Shown one piece after another: positions 32,879 to 42,028 of a stretch of DNA of 51,193 bases. Source of the stretch: Microbispora triticiradicis (GTDB lineage: Bacteria > Actinomycetota > Actinomycetes > Streptosporangiales > Streptosporangiaceae). Numbering within the stretch: position 1 is the first letter of the stretch; every line of letters starts with the position of its first letter. The position numbers and the translations under genes were made by a program. Location: the NCBI GenBank assembly GCA_003260025.2, contig QFZU02000106.1, positions 1-51,193 of the forward strand, read 5' to 3'. Under the pieces are notes generated by a model that was given only the letters and a program-made list of their open reading frames with translations, ran no database searches and was not told the origin of the DNA.

Positions 32879-32942
32879 AGTGGTCGGAGCCGTCATCAAG
32901 ATTATCCATGACTCTCCAAGTAGTACGACCGGAAACAGCCTC

Positions 32943-33000
32943 TTGACATGCCCGAAACGCCGTCTTAGTTTGCTTGTCACTACAGGCCTGTAATGACAAG
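32943..33000 (+). promoter_or_regulatory. Promoter and GntR operator of the catabolic operon
   Basis: TTGACA (32943-32948), 17 bases, TAGTTT (32966-32971) is a near-consensus housekeeping promoter, rare in such genomes. Immediately downstream, 32973-33000 is a 28-bp palindrome: the left arm CTTGTCACTACAGG pairs with the right arm at 13 of 14 positions, with an inner ACAGGCCTGT. The transcription start would lie inside it, so bound GntR should block initiation. Confidence 0.75.
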
Positions 33001-33066
33001 TCGGCACCGGGCCGACGTGTCCCAGCCGATCTCCCCCCTCGCGAACCCGCTCTGACTGGAGACACC

Positions 33067-34191
33067 ATGCACATGCGTCCCACACGCCGGCCCTGGCGCG
33101 CCGCCTCGGCCGCGGCGATCTCCGCTCTCGCCGTCCTGGCCGCGGGCTGCGGCTCCGGTGGCTCCGGTGACACCGCCGCCGCGGACGGGGCCGCGAGCGG
33201 CGGCGACGGCGGCGGCAAGCCCTTCATCGCGCTGAGCAACGGCTTCATCGGCAACGGCTGGCGGCAGACGATGATCGCCAAGTTCGAGGCCGCCGCCCAG
33301 CAGGCCAAGAGCGACGGGCTGATCGGCAAGTACAAGGTCGTCAACGCGCCGGGCGACAACTCCGCGACCGAGCAGGTCGCCCAGATCAAGAGCCTGCTGC
33401 TGCAGAAGCCCGACGCCCTGCTCATCGACCCGGCCTCGCCGACCGCGCTGCAGCCCGTCATCCAGCAGGCCTGCAATTCGGGCGTCAAGGTCGTGGTCTT
33501 CGACTCGGCCATCGACGCGCCCTGCGCGCACGTCCTGCAGAACAGCTTCGTCGACTGGGCGACGTACGCCGCGAAGCCGCTCCTGGAGGGCATCGGTGGC
33601 AAGGGCTCGGTCATCGTGAGCCGCGGCGTCGTCGGGTCCCAGCCCGAGGCCGAGATGCTCGACACCACCAAGAAGATCCTCGGGGACTACCCCGGGGTGA
33701 AGACCGTGGCGACGGTGACCGGCATGTGCGACGGCGCCACCGCGCAGAAGGCGGTGCTCGGCGTGCTGTCCAGCGTGCCGAAGGTCGACGGCGTCATCGG
33801 CTGCGGCGACGGCTACGGCGTCGCCCAGGCGTTCGCCACGGCCGGCAAGACCGTGCCCGCGGTGGACTTCGAGACCAACGGCCGCGCGCTGAGCTACTGG
33901 CGGGACAACAAGATCGACAACGGCTCGGTCGCCGTCATGTCCGACCCCGGCCAGTCGGTCGCGGCCCTCTGGGAGGCGCTCGACCTGCTCGACGGCAAGG
34001 ACGTGCCCAAGCAGATGACCTTCCCGATCGTCCTGATCGAGCAGAAGGACCGCGACGCCTGGGCCTCGGTGCTCAAGCCCGACGAGTACGCCGCCTGGCC
34101 GTGGACCCGCGACCTGTTCCGGCAGCAGGTCGAGGCCGTCAAGACCGGCGGCAAGCCGGTGCAGCCGCCGATCCCGTCGGCGCAGGGCTGA
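33067..34191 (+). CDS. Sugar/polyol ABC transporter substrate-binding lipoprotein
   Basis: 374 residues from the ATG at 33067 (GGAG upstream). The lipobox LAAGC places the lipidated Cys at 28. The mature protein is a Peripla_BP_4 type I fold: FIALSNGFIGNGWRQTMIAKFEAAAQQ, then PDALLIDPASPTALQPVIQQACNSGVKVVVFDS, and DGVIGCGDGYGVAQAFATAGKTVPAVDFETNG. It resembles binding proteins of ribose/erythritol-class importers more than LsrB of the AI-2 system. First gene of the operon; it delivers ligand to the ATPase and permeases that follow. Confidence 0.88.
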   Translation: MHMRPTRRPWRAASAAAISALAVLAAGCGSGGSGDTAAADGAASGGDGGGKPFIALSNGFIGNGWRQTMIAKFEAAAQQAKSDGLIGKYKVVNAPGDNSATEQVAQIKSLLLQKPDALLIDPASPTALQPVIQQACNSGVKVVVFDSAIDAPCAHVLQNSFVDWATYAAKPLLEGIGGKGSVIVSRGVVGSQPEAEMLDTTKKILGDYPGVKTVATVTGMCDGATAQKAVLGVLSSVPKVDGVIGCGDGYGVAQAFATAGKTVPAVDFETNGRALSYWRDNKIDNGSVAVMSDPGQSVAALWEALDLLDGKDVPKQMTFPIVLIEQKDRDAWASVLKPDEYAAWPWTRDLFRQQVEAVKTGGKPVQPPIPSAQG

Positions 34192-34237
34192 CCCGCTCCA
34201 CACACCGACGGCACGCAGGAGACGGAGGAGACCGGGC

Positions 34238-35746
34238 ATGCACGTCGACAATCTCCCGGCCGGCGGCACCGCGCCGCCGGACACGGACACGGGACCGGCC
34301 GGGCGGCCGCCCGTCGTCACCGCCAGGGGCGTGACCAAGACGTACGGGCGCACCCGGGCGCTGACGGGCGTGGATCTGGAGGTCCGCGCGGGTGAGGTGC
34401 TCGGGCTGGTCGGCCACAACGGCGCCGGCAAGAGCACCCTCATGCGGGTCCTCGCCGGGCTGGAGCCCTGCGACGCCGGCACGGTCCTCGTCCACGGCGC
34501 GAAGGCGTCCGCCGGAGACTTCCGCACGGTGCGGATGGCCTACCAGGAGACGTCGCTGTGCCCCGATCTCACCGTGGCGGAGAACATGTGGGTGTCCTCG
34601 CGGCACTGCCTGCCCCGCCTGCGGTGGCGGCGGGCCGCGAGCGACGCGGTAGGCCGCCGCCTCGACGAGATGTTCCCCGGTCACGGCGTCTCCCCGCGCG
34701 ACCGGGTGGAGGACCTGTCGCTCGCCCGCCGCCAGATGGTGGAGATCGCCCGCGCCTGCCTGGTGGACCGGCTCGACCTGCTGATCCTCGACGAGCCCAC
34801 CGAGTCGCTCGGCCCGGACGCCGCCCGGTCGCTGTACGCCTACGTGCGGCGGCTGACCGAGGCCGGGACGGCCGTGCTGCTCATCTCGCACCGCATCCGG
34901 GAGGTCCTCTCGGTGGCCGACCGCGTCGCCGTCCTGCGCGACGGCGCGGTCACCGCCGAGCGGCCCGCCTCCGGCCTGAGCGAACCGGACGTCCTCGGGC
35001 TGATGGGCGCGCACGTCGCCGCTGCGCCGACGTTCGGCGCGCCCGCCGCCGCCGGGACCGCCGCCCGCGAGACCGTGGCCGAACTGCTCGGGGCCACCGG
35101 CCCCGGCCTGCGGGAGGTCACCCTGCGGGTCGGCAGGGGCGAGGTCGTGGGCCTCGCCGGGCTGGCCGGTCAGGGCCAGCAGGAGGTGCTCGAACGCCTG
35201 TGGCGGCCCGTCCGGCGCGACACCACCGTCGGTGTGAGCCGGGCCTACGTGCCCGGCGACCGGCAGCGCTCGGGGGTGCTGCCCCTGTGGAGCGTGGGCG
35301 ACAACCTGATCGTGACAGCGCTGCGCGGAATCGCCCGGCGCGGGCTGCGCCGCCCGGCGGAGGAACGCGCCGTCGTCGCCGACTGGGTGAAGCGCCTGTC
35401 GATCAGGGGCGGCGCGGAGGCCGGGATCACCGAGCTGAGCGGCGGCAACCAGCAGAAGGTCATCGTCGCCCGCGCGTTCGCCTCCCCGGCCGGGCTCGTG
35501 CTGCTCGACGACCCGTTCCGGGGCGTGGACGTGCACACCAAGACCGATCTGTACGGCCTGATCCGGCAGGAGGCGGCCAAGGGCCGCAGCGTCGTCTGGT
35601 ACTCCAGCGAGAACGCCGAGATGGCCCACTGCGACCGGGTCTACGTCTTCCGCGCCGGCCGGGTGGTGGCCGAGCTCACCGGCGAGGAGATCTCCGAGGA
35701 ACGCATCATCGGCGTCTCCTTCGCCGAGAAGGGAGAAGACGACTGA
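34238..35746 (+). CDS. Sugar ABC transporter ATPase with two nucleotide-binding domains
   Basis: 502 residues. Domain 1 (about 25-240) has Walker A GHNGAGKST, a shortened signature LSLARRQMVEIARA and Walker B LLILDEPTESLG. Domain 2 (about 280-500) has a degenerate Walker A (AGLAGQGQQE), as is normal for RbsA/XylG-type fused ATPases, but an intact LSGGNQQKVIVARAF signature and LLDDPFRGVDV. The ribosome site GGAGGAG is good. The fused arrangement fits monosaccharide or polyol import, together with the two following permeases. Confidence 0.9.
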   Translation: MHVDNLPAGGTAPPDTDTGPAGRPPVVTARGVTKTYGRTRALTGVDLEVRAGEVLGLVGHNGAGKSTLMRVLAGLEPCDAGTVLVHGAKASAGDFRTVRMAYQETSLCPDLTVAENMWVSSRHCLPRLRWRRAASDAVGRRLDEMFPGHGVSPRDRVEDLSLARRQMVEIARACLVDRLDLLILDEPTESLGPDAARSLYAYVRRLTEAGTAVLLISHRIREVLSVADRVAVLRDGAVTAERPASGLSEPDVLGLMGAHVAAAPTFGAPAAAGTAARETVAELLGATGPGLREVTLRVGRGEVVGLAGLAGQGQQEVLERLWRPVRRDTTVGVSRAYVPGDRQRSGVLPLWSVGDNLIVTALRGIARRGLRRPAEERAVVADWVKRLSIRGGAEAGITELSGGNQQKVIVARAFASPAGLVLLDDPFRGVDVHTKTDLYGLIRQEAAKGRSVVWYSSENAEMAHCDRVYVFRAGRVVAELTGEEISEERIIGVSFAEKGEDD

Positions 35747-36705
35747 TGGCCCAGCTTCTCGCCCCCGCCCTGCCGGGCCGGGCGCGGATGCGCCGCTCCG
35801 CACCCGCCGCGGTCAGCGCCGTGGCCCTGATCGTGATGATCGGCGTCTGCTCGTCGCTCCAGCCGGGCGTGCTGACCGTGGAGGGCCTCACCCTGGTCCT
35901 GTCCGCGACCGTGCCGCTGGTGATCGCCGCGCAGGCCCAGATGACGCTGATGGCCGTCGGCGACATCGACCTCGGGATCGGCAACTTCGTCGGCCTGGTC
36001 ACCGTGGTCTCCGCCACGCTGCTGGTGTCGTCGCCCCTGACCGGCGTCCTCGTGCTGGCCGGGCTGGTCGCGGCGTACGCCGTCCTCGGTTTCCTCATCC
36101 ACCTGCGGCAGGTGCCGGCGCTGATCGCGACCCTCGGCGCGTCGTTCGTCTGGCTCGGCCTCGGCCTGTTCCTGCTGCCCACCCCCGGCGGCACGACCCC
36201 GGAGTGGCTGGCGTCCTTCGGCGCGTGGCAGCCCGCCGGCTTCCCTGCGCCGCTGCTGCCGATCGTGGTCGTCGCCCTGCTGGTCTACCTGCTCTCCGCG
36301 CGCAGCGCCCTCGGGGTGCGGATGCGCGGTCTCGGCAGCAATCCGGTCGTGCTGCGGCGGGCCGGGCTGCGCCCGGTGACCTCCCGCGTCGTCGCCTACG
36401 CCGCGGCGGGCGTGCTCGGCGTGCTGTCCGGCCTCGTCCTGGCCTCCCAGACGGGCGGCGGGGACGTGTCGTCGGCCTCCAGCTACACGCTCATGACGGT
36501 GGCCGCGGTGATCCTTGGCGGCGGCTCCTTCGCCGGCGGCACCGCGGTGCCGTGGGGCGCGGCCGTCGGCGGGGTCACGCTGGGCCTGGTCAGCGTGGTT
36601 CTCAGCCTGCTCGACGTGCGGTCCGACATGCAGTCGGCCGTACAGGGAGTGATCGTCCTGGCCGTGCTCGCCGGCCGCGTCGTCGTGGGGAAGGTGCTGC
36701 GATGA
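35746..36705 (+). CDS. Sugar ABC transporter permease 1
   Basis: 319 residues; the ATG shares its A with the preceding TGA. About eight to nine hydrophobic segments are present, including VSAVALIVMIGVCSSL, TLVLSATVPLVIAAQAQMTLMAVGDIDLGIGNFVGLVTVV and VPALIATLGASFVWLGLGLFLL. VGDIDLGIG corresponds to the GGIDLSVG motif of RbsC/LsrC-type permeases. It pairs with the next permease as a heterodimer. Confidence 0.87.
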   Translation: MAQLLAPALPGRARMRRSAPAAVSAVALIVMIGVCSSLQPGVLTVEGLTLVLSATVPLVIAAQAQMTLMAVGDIDLGIGNFVGLVTVVSATLLVSSPLTGVLVLAGLVAAYAVLGFLIHLRQVPALIATLGASFVWLGLGLFLLPTPGGTTPEWLASFGAWQPAGFPAPLLPIVVVALLVYLLSARSALGVRMRGLGSNPVVLRRAGLRPVTSRVVAYAAAGVLGVLSGLVLASQTGGGDVSSASSYTLMTVAAVILGGGSFAGGTAVPWGAAVGGVTLGLVSVVLSLLDVRSDMQSAVQGVIVLAVLAGRVVVGKVLR

Positions 36706-37748
36706 ACATCCGCGTGGCCGGGCCGCGCTCCTGGAGCGGCCCCCGGAACGGCGCCCCCTGGGTGTGGGGCTTCGCCGCCGCCGCGCTCGTGTGGCTGGTG
36801 ATCCTGGTCATCTCGGGCCAGGGCGGCGGGCAGACGGTCTCCCTGGCCCTGTCCCTCGCGCCCTACCTCGTCATCGTCGGGCTCGGGCAGATGCTCGTCG
36901 TCACCGCGGGCCCGGGCAACATCGACGTGTCGGTCTCTTCAATCATCTCGCTCGCCGGGTTCGTCTCGGTGGCGGCGGCCTCCGCGACCGGCTCGGCGGC
37001 CGTGGGCATCCTCGCGGGCATCGGCGTGGGCGTCCTCGTCGCGGCGGTCAGCACCGTGGCCATCCTCGGCCTGTCCGTCCCCCCGATCATCGCCACGCTG
37101 GCCGCGGGGCTCGTCGCCTCGTCGATCACGCTGTCGACGGCCAACGGCTTCACCGCCGTGCCCGACGCCGGTCTCCGCGCGGCGCTCAACCTCCGTCCGG
37201 CGGGCGTGCCGGTCCTCGCGCTGGCGATCGCGGTGCTGACCGTGCTCGTCGCCGCCCTGCTGCGCCGTACGGTCTACGGGCGGTCGCTGGTCGCGGTGGG
37301 GCAGAACCGCCGCGCCGCCGAACGGGCCGGCGTCCCGGTGGCCCGGGTCACCGCCACGACGTACCTGCTGAGCGGGGCGCTGGCCGGGCTGACCGGCGCG
37401 CTGCTCGCCGCCTACATCGCGCCCTCGGCCGATCTCGGCACCCGCTACCTGCTCGACTCCGTGGCCGTCGTGGTCATCGGCGGCACGCTGATCTCCGGCG
37501 GCCGGGCGGTCCCGGTGGGCGTGTGGGGCGCGGCCCTGTTCTTCATCCTCCTCGACGGCCTGGTCAACCTCGTCGGCTGGAGCACCGCGGCGCAGAACCT
37601 GCTCAAGGGCGGCCTGGTGCTCTTCGTCCTGTTCCTCGCAGGCGGAGGCGACCGTAGCGGAGGCCTGGCCTCCCTGTTCAGACGGCGGCCGCGACCCGCG
37701 GCCGCCACGACCACCACCACTATCACAGGAGACGACACTGATGGCTGA
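36702..37748 (+). CDS. Sugar ABC transporter permease 2
   Basis: 348 residues, start ATG overlapping the previous stop (ATGA). [36 protein letters not shown] holds the GNIDVSV version of the family motif; [18 protein letters not shown] and [25 protein letters not shown] are also typical. The C-terminal tail has five consecutive Thr. Its end overlaps the start of the LsrF-like gene by 8 bases, tying transport to catabolism. Confidence 0.87.
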   Translation: MNIRVAGPRSWSGPRNGAPWVWGFAAAALVWLVILVISGQGGGQTVSLALSLAPYLVIVGLGQMLVVTAGPGNIDVSVSSIISLAGFVSVAAASATGSAAVGILAGIGVGVLVAAVSTVAILGLSVPPIIATLAAGLVASSITLSTANGFTAVPDAGLRAALNLRPAGVPVLALAIAVLTVLVAALLRRTVYGRSLVAVGQNRRAAERAGVPVARVTATTYLLSGALAGLTGALLAAYIAPSADLGTRYLLDSVAVVVIGGTLISGGRAVPVGVWGAALFFILLDGLVNLVGWSTAAQNLLKGGLVLFVLFLAGGGDRSGGLASLFRRRPRPAAATTTTTITGDDTDG

Positions 37749-38625
37749 CACCGACGGCCTGCTCGACGCCCGCGACTTCGGGACGTCCGAGCCCGCGGCG
37801 GGCGGCTTCCACGTCAAGGGCGCGCACGGGCAGGACTGGGGCCTGCGCAACCGCCTGTCGCGCATCTTCCGGCCGGACACCGGGCGCACGGTCATGCTCG
37901 CCTTCGACCACGGCTACTTCGTGGGGCCGATGGCCGGTCTGGAGCGCCTCGACACCCGGATCGCCCCGCTCACACCCGCCGCCGACGCGATCATGATGAC
38001 CCGCGGCGCGCTGCGCACCAGCATCCCCGCGACCACCGGCGCGGGAATCGTGCTGCGCGCCAGCGGCGGCCCGAGCATCCTGCGCGAGCTGTCCGACGAG
38101 CACATCGCGCTCGACATGGAGGACGCGCTGCGCCTCAACGCCGCGGCCGTGGCCATCCAGGTGTTCATCGGCGGCGAGCACGAGTCGCGGTCGGTGGCCA
38201 ACCTGGCCGCGCTGGTCGACGCCGGTCAGCGGCACGGCGTGGCCGTGCTCGGCGTCACCGCCGTCGGCAAGGACATGGTCCGCGACGCGCGCTACTTCCG
38301 CCTGGCCACCCGGATCAGCGCGGAGATGGGTGCCCACATCGTCAAGACGTACTACGTGGAGGAGGGCTTCGAGACCGTCACCGCGAGCTGCCCGGTGCCG
38401 ATCATCGTGGCCGGCGGCAAGAAGCTGCCGGAGCTGGACGCCCTGACGATGGCCTACCGGTCGATCCAGGAGGGCGCCGCGGGCGTCGACATGGGCCGCA
38501 ACATCTTCCAGAGCGAGAACCCCGCCGGGATGCTCGCCGCCGTCCGCGGGGTCGTGCACGACGGGCTCAAGCCCGAGGAGGCGTACGAGATCTTCCAGGA
38601 GAAGACGGCCGGCGCCGCGATCTGA
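37741..38625 (+). CDS. lsrF: LsrF-like class I aldolase/thiolase
   Basis: 294 residues with an AGGAG ribosome site inside the permease 3' end. From memory it aligns end to end with E. coli Lsr[52 protein letters not shown] block ([23 protein letters not shown]), then [16 protein letters not shown] with the Schiff-base Lys in [23 protein letters not shown], and [14 protein letters not shown]. LsrF transfers the acetyl group of 3-hydroxy-2,4-pentanedione 5-phosphate to CoA, leaving DHAP. The near-identical active-site blocks suggest the same or closely related chemistry here, but LsrG, LsrB and LsrR are absent. Confidence 0.85.
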   Translation: MADTDGLLDARDFGTSEPAAGGFHVKGAHGQDWGLRNRLSRIFRPDTGRTVMLAFDHGYFVGPMAGLERLDTRIAPLTPAADAIMMTRGALRTSIPATTGAGIVLRASGGPSILRELSDEHIALDMEDALRLNAAAVAIQVFIGGEHESRSVANLAALVDAGQRHGVAVLGVTAVGKDMVRDARYFRLATRISAEMGAHIVKTYYVEEGFETVTASCPVPIIVAGGKKLPELDALTMAYRSIQEGAAGVDMGRNIFQSENPAGMLAAVRGVVHDGLKPEEAYEIFQEKTAGAAI

Positions 38626-38633
38626 ACCCCCAA

Positions 38634-38673
38634 GGGCGCGGGTCCGGCGAGCGCCGCCCGCGGACCCGCGCCC
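38634..38673 (+). promoter_or_regulatory. Intra-operon hairpin between LsrF-like and GlpD-like genes
   Basis: Perfect 13-bp arms GGGCGCGGGTCCG (38634-38646) and CGGACCCGCGCCC (38661-38673), 14-base loop, followed by GTCATTCC rather than a T-run. It could be a partial terminator or mRNA stabiliser that lowers expression of the two distal enzyme genes relative to transport. Confidence 0.55.
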
Positions 38674-38695
38674 GTCATTCCCCCGGGAGCCTCCC

Positions 38696-40387
38696 ATGTC
38701 GCACCATGTCCCCTCCGGCGAGAACGACGTCGTCGATCTCGCCGTCATCGGAGCCGGTATCAACGGGCTCGCCATCGCCCGGGACGCCGCGGCCCGCGGT
38801 CTGCGCGTCGTCGTCGTCGACCGCGCCGACGTGGGCTCGGGCACGTCGAGCACCTCCAGCCGGCTCATCCACGGCGGCCTCAAGTACCTGGAGCGCTACG
38901 ACTTCGCGCTCGTGCACGAATCCATCCGGGAGCGGCACCTGCTGTTCCGCACCGCTCCGCACCTCGTCCGCGACTACCCGATGCTGATCCCCTTCTACAA
39001 GGGGAACACCCGGCCCGGCACGCTCATCCGCCTCGGCCTGCTGGCGTTCGATCTACTGGCTTTGGGCCGGGGACGCGGCCTCAGCCGGACCGTCCCGGTC
39101 CGCACCGTGGCCCGCAGATGGCCCACGCTCTCCCGCGACGGCCTGCGCGGGGCCGCGCTCTTCCACGACGCGCAGGTGCCCTGGGCGGAGCGGCTCTGCG
39201 TCGAGCTGTTCCTCGACGCGCGCCGCCTCGGCGCGCGGGTGCTGACCTACACCTCCGTCACCGGACTCGTCGTCGAGGGCGACCGCGTCGCGGGCCTGCG
39301 CACCGAGGACGTGCGGACGGGGGCGCGCGGCGAGATCCGGGCCGCCGTCACCGTCAACGCCGCCGGGCCGTGGATCGACCGGATCCTCGACGGCCAGATC
39401 GAGAGCCGCCGCCTGAACGGCGGCACCAAGGGCAGCCACGTCGTGCTCGACCCGTTCCCCGGCGCCCCCGACACCTGCATCTTCTTCGAGGCGGCGGCCG
39501 ACGGCCGGCCGATCTTCGTCTTCCCCTGGCAGGGCCGCTACGTGCTCGGCAGCACCGACCTGACGTACGAGGGCGACCTGGACGAGGTCGTCGCGAGCGA
39601 CACCGAGATCGAGTATCTGCTCGCGGAGGCCAACCGGATCTTCCCCGGCGCCGGGCTGACCCCCTCCGACGTGCTGTGGAGCGTCGCCGGGATCCGGCCC
39701 CTGCCGTACACGAGCGGGGTGTCGGACAACGCGAAGATCAGCCGTGGGCACACGGTGCTCGACCACGGGCCGGCGTACCGGGGGCTGCTGACCGTCATCG
39801 GCGGCAAGCTCACCACCCACCGGGCGCTGGCGGAGGACGTCACCGACGCGGCGCTGCGCGTGCTCGGCCGCCGTCCCCGCCCGTGCGTCACCCGGGAACG
39901 GCCCCTGCCCGGCGCGGAGACCTCGGCCTGGCCGGAGTTCGTCCGCGACTTCCTCCGCGACTCGCCGCTCGACCGGGCGTCCTCCCGCCGCCTGCTGCAG
40001 CTCTACGGCGTGCGCGCCCGGCGGGTGCTGGAGATCGCCGCCGGGGACCCCTCGCTCGCCGAGGTGGTCGACAAGGAGACCGGGGCGCTCGCCGCCGAGG
40101 TCGTCATGGCCGTGCGCGAGGAGGGGGCGGTGACGCTGGCCGACGTCATGCTGCGGCGTATCCTTGTCGGGCTCAACGGCGACATGGGCCTGAACAGCGC
40201 CGCGACCTGCGCGGACGTCGCCGTACGCCACCTCGGCTGGGACGAGGACCGGGCCCGCTCCGAGGTGGCCGCGTACGAGAGGGAGTTGCGGCGTCACCGT
40301 CCCCGCGCCCTGGCCGAGGCGGCGGGCGCGGGCGGAAGCACTGGCGGGGGCGTGGGCGGGAGCAGGGGCAGCGGGAGGACGGCATGA
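38696..40387 (+). CDS. GlpD-like FAD-dependent polyol-phosphate dehydrogenase
   Basis: 563 residues. The FAD motif DLAVIGAGINGLAIARDAAARGLRVVVVDRADVGSGTSSTSSRLIHGGLKYLE is typical of GlpD, with RLIHGGLKYLE nearly invariant. Later blocks are WQGRYVLGSTDLTYEGD and SVAGIRPLPY, and the DAO_C domain covers about 400-540. GlpD oxidises the hydroxyl next to the phosphate-bearing carbon; the erythritol enzyme EryB is of the same type. In this operon it probably acts on a polyol or ketose phosphate made by the kinase whose start overlaps its stop. The C-terminus ends in a Gly/Ser-rich tail. Confidence 0.87.
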   Translation: MSHHVPSGENDVVDLAVIGAGINGLAIARDAAARGLRVVVVDRADVGSGTSSTSSRLIHGGLKYLERYDFALVHESIRERHLLFRTAPHLVRDYPMLIPFYKGNTRPGTLIRLGLLAFDLLALGRGRGLSRTVPVRTVARRWPTLSRDGLRGAALFHDAQVPWAERLCVELFLDARRLGARVLTYTSVTGLVVEGDRVAGLRTEDVRTGARGEIRAAVTVNAAGPWIDRILDGQIESRRLNGGTKGSHVVLDPFPGAPDTCIFFEAAADGRPIFVFPWQGRYVLGSTDLTYEGDLDEVVASDTEIEYLLAEANRIFPGAGLTPSDVLWSVAGIRPLPYTSGVSDNAKISRGHTVLDHGPAYRGLLTVIGGKLTTHRALAEDVTDAALRVLGRRPRPCVTRERPLPGAETSAWPEFVRDFLRDSPLDRASSRRLLQLYGVRARRVLEIAAGDPSLAEVVDKETGALAAEVVMAVREEGAVTLADVMLRRILVGLNGDMGLNSAATCADVAVRHLGWDEDRARSEVAAYERELRRHRPRALAEAAGAGGSTGGGVGGSRGSGRTA

Positions 40388-41937
40388 CGAACCAGGCCAC
40401 GTGTTACATCGGGGTCGACGTGGGCCTGACCGCGTCGAAGGCGGCGGCGTTCGACGCGGAGGGACGCGAGGTGGGGGTGGTGCACGCCCGCACGCCGCGC
40501 ACCAGCGTGACGGCCCACCGCCACGACGTGGACATGACCGGCCTCGCCGAGACCGTCGTCTCGCTGCTCGGCGACCTCGCGGGCAAGCTCGCGGCCGACG
40601 GGTACGTGCCGGCCGGGATCGGCGTCGCGGCCCACGGCAACGGGCTCTATCCCGTCGACGAGTGGCTACGGCCGGTCGGGCCGGCCATCGCGTCGTCCGA
40701 CAGCCGCGCCCAGCACATCGTGGACGCGATCGAGCCGGAGGCGGCCCGCCGCCTCGCCGCCGAGACCGGCTCCATCCCGTGGGCCGCCCAGCCCGCCGTG
40801 CTGCTGCGCTGGATGCACGACGCCGAGCCGGAGGCGTACGCGAGGACCCGGTGGGCGCTGTCGTGCAAGGACTGGGTGACCTCGCGGCTCACCGGCGTGC
40901 CCAGCGCCGACTACAGCGACGCGAGCGCGTTCGGGATGGTCGCGCTGGACACCCGCGCCTACACCCCGACGGCACTCGAACTGGTGGGGCTGCCGGCCGC
41001 GGACCTCGACCGCTTCCCTCCGCTGCGTGAGTCGGGGCAGGTCGTCGCCGGGCTGAGCGCGCGGGTCGCGGAGCTGACCGGGCTGCCCGAGGGGCTGCCG
41101 GTCATCGCGGGCTGCATGGACTGTGTGGCCGCGACGCTCGGCGCGGGCGGCCGGGCGCCGGGCGACGTCACGATCATCGTGGGGACGTGGGCCATCAACG
41201 GGGTCGTCGTCCCCGCGGCGACGCCCGCGCCCGAGGTCACGCTCAGCGCGCTGATGCCGGACTCGGGCACGATGCTCGCCATGGAGGTCGCGCCCACGTC
41301 GGCCGCCAACCTCGACTGGCTGAGCTCGGCCTCGGCCCCGCACCGGCAGACGGGTGGCGGCGTCCCGGCGGCGGAACTGCTGGAGGAGGCGGCGACGGTC
41401 GAGCCGGGCGCCGGCGGTCTGCTGTTCCTGCCCTTCGTCAACGGCGCCCCCGAGCATCCGGCGGCCTCCGGGACGTTCCTCGGCGTCTCCGCCGTCCACC
41501 GCCGCGGTCACCTCACCCGCGCGGTCATCGAGGGCGTCGCCCAGTATCACCGGGTCCAGCTCGACCGGGTCCTGGCCAGCGGGGCCGACGTCGGCGACCG
41601 GCCCTGGCGGCTGGCCGGCGGCGGCGCGCGGTCGGAGGTCTGGGCGCAGGTGTTCGCCGACGTTCTCGGCCGTCCCGTCCGGCGGCAGCTCACCAGCGAG
41701 CTGGGCGCGCGGGGGGTCGCCTCGCTGCTGCCCGCCGCGCTCGGCCACAGCGACGTGCCGTGGTCGGTCAGCGACACCGACGACCTGTGCGTGCGTCCCG
41801 GTCCCGCCCGCGAGGCGTACGTCCGGCAGGCGGAGGTGTTCGACCGGTGCCTCACCGGGATGTCGGCCGCATGGGTGGAGATCGAGCGGTACCGTACGGC
41901 GGGGTTCGAACCCGCTCCCGCGGCCTCCGCGGGCTGA
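40384..41937 (+). CDS. FGGY-family carbohydrate/polyol kinase
   Basis: 517 residues, ATG overlapping the GlpD-like stop (ATGA). The first phosphate loop is YIGVDVGLTASKAAAFDAEG; GVAAHGNGLYPVDEW and ASSDSRA resemble erythritol and L-xylulose kinases rather than glycerol kinase. MDCVAATLGAG, IVGTWAINGVV, PTSAANLDWL and LAGGGARSEVWAQVFADVLGRPV complete the ATPase fold. The catalytic Asp lies in the SDSRA or MDCVA region. The substrate is likely a four- or five-carbon alcohol or ketose. Last gene of the operon, followed by tandem hairpins. Confidence 0.88.
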   Translation: MTNQATCYIGVDVGLTASKAAAFDAEGREVGVVHARTPRTSVTAHRHDVDMTGLAETVVSLLGDLAGKLAADGYVPAGIGVAAHGNGLYPVDEWLRPVGPAIASSDSRAQHIVDAIEPEAARRLAAETGSIPWAAQPAVLLRWMHDAEPEAYARTRWALSCKDWVTSRLTGVPSADYSDASAFGMVALDTRAYTPTALELVGLPAADLDRFPPLRESGQVVAGLSARVAELTGLPEGLPVIAGCMDCVAATLGAGGRAPGDVTIIVGTWAINGVVVPAATPAPEVTLSALMPDSGTMLAMEVAPTSAANLDWLSSASAPHRQTGGGVPAAELLEEAATVEPGAGGLLFLPFVNGAPEHPAASGTFLGVSAVHRRGHLTRAVIEGVAQYHRVQLDRVLASGADVGDRPWRLAGGGARSEVWAQVFADVLGRPVRRQLTSELGARGVASLLPAALGHSDVPWSVSDTDDLCVRPGPAREAYVRQAEVFDRCLTGMSAAWVEIERYRTAGFEPAPAASAG

Positions 41938-41977
41938 GCCCCGCCCGCCACCTCCGGCGTGGATCCGTCGTCACGTG

Positions 41978-42028
41978 GCGCCCGCGTCGCGGGCGCGTGG
42001 AAGCCGGACGTCGCGCGGGACGTCCGGC
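41978..42028. terminator. Tandem hairpins at the end of the kinase operon
   Basis: Hairpin 1: GCGCCCGC/GCGGGCGC (41978-41985 and 41989-41996, loop GTC). Hairpin 2: GCCGGACGTC/GACGTCCGGC (42003-42012 and 42019-42028, loop GCGCGG). They separate convergent kinase and peptidase genes. The remaining 42029-42266 is GC-rich and shows no gene. Confidence 0.6.

Noticed and set aside
33067..41937. A complete autoinducer-2 (Lsr) uptake and processing system
   Set aside because: Only the LsrF-like enzyme is convincing. The binding protein does not resemble LsrB, there is no LsrG, the regulator is GntR rather than LsrR, and a GlpD-like gene has no place in the AI-2 route.
38696..41937. Plain glycerol use (glpD-glpK)
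   Set aside because: The kinase motifs are closer to erythritol or xylulose kinases than to GlpK, there is no glycerol facilitator, and the transporter is a sugar-type ABC system.
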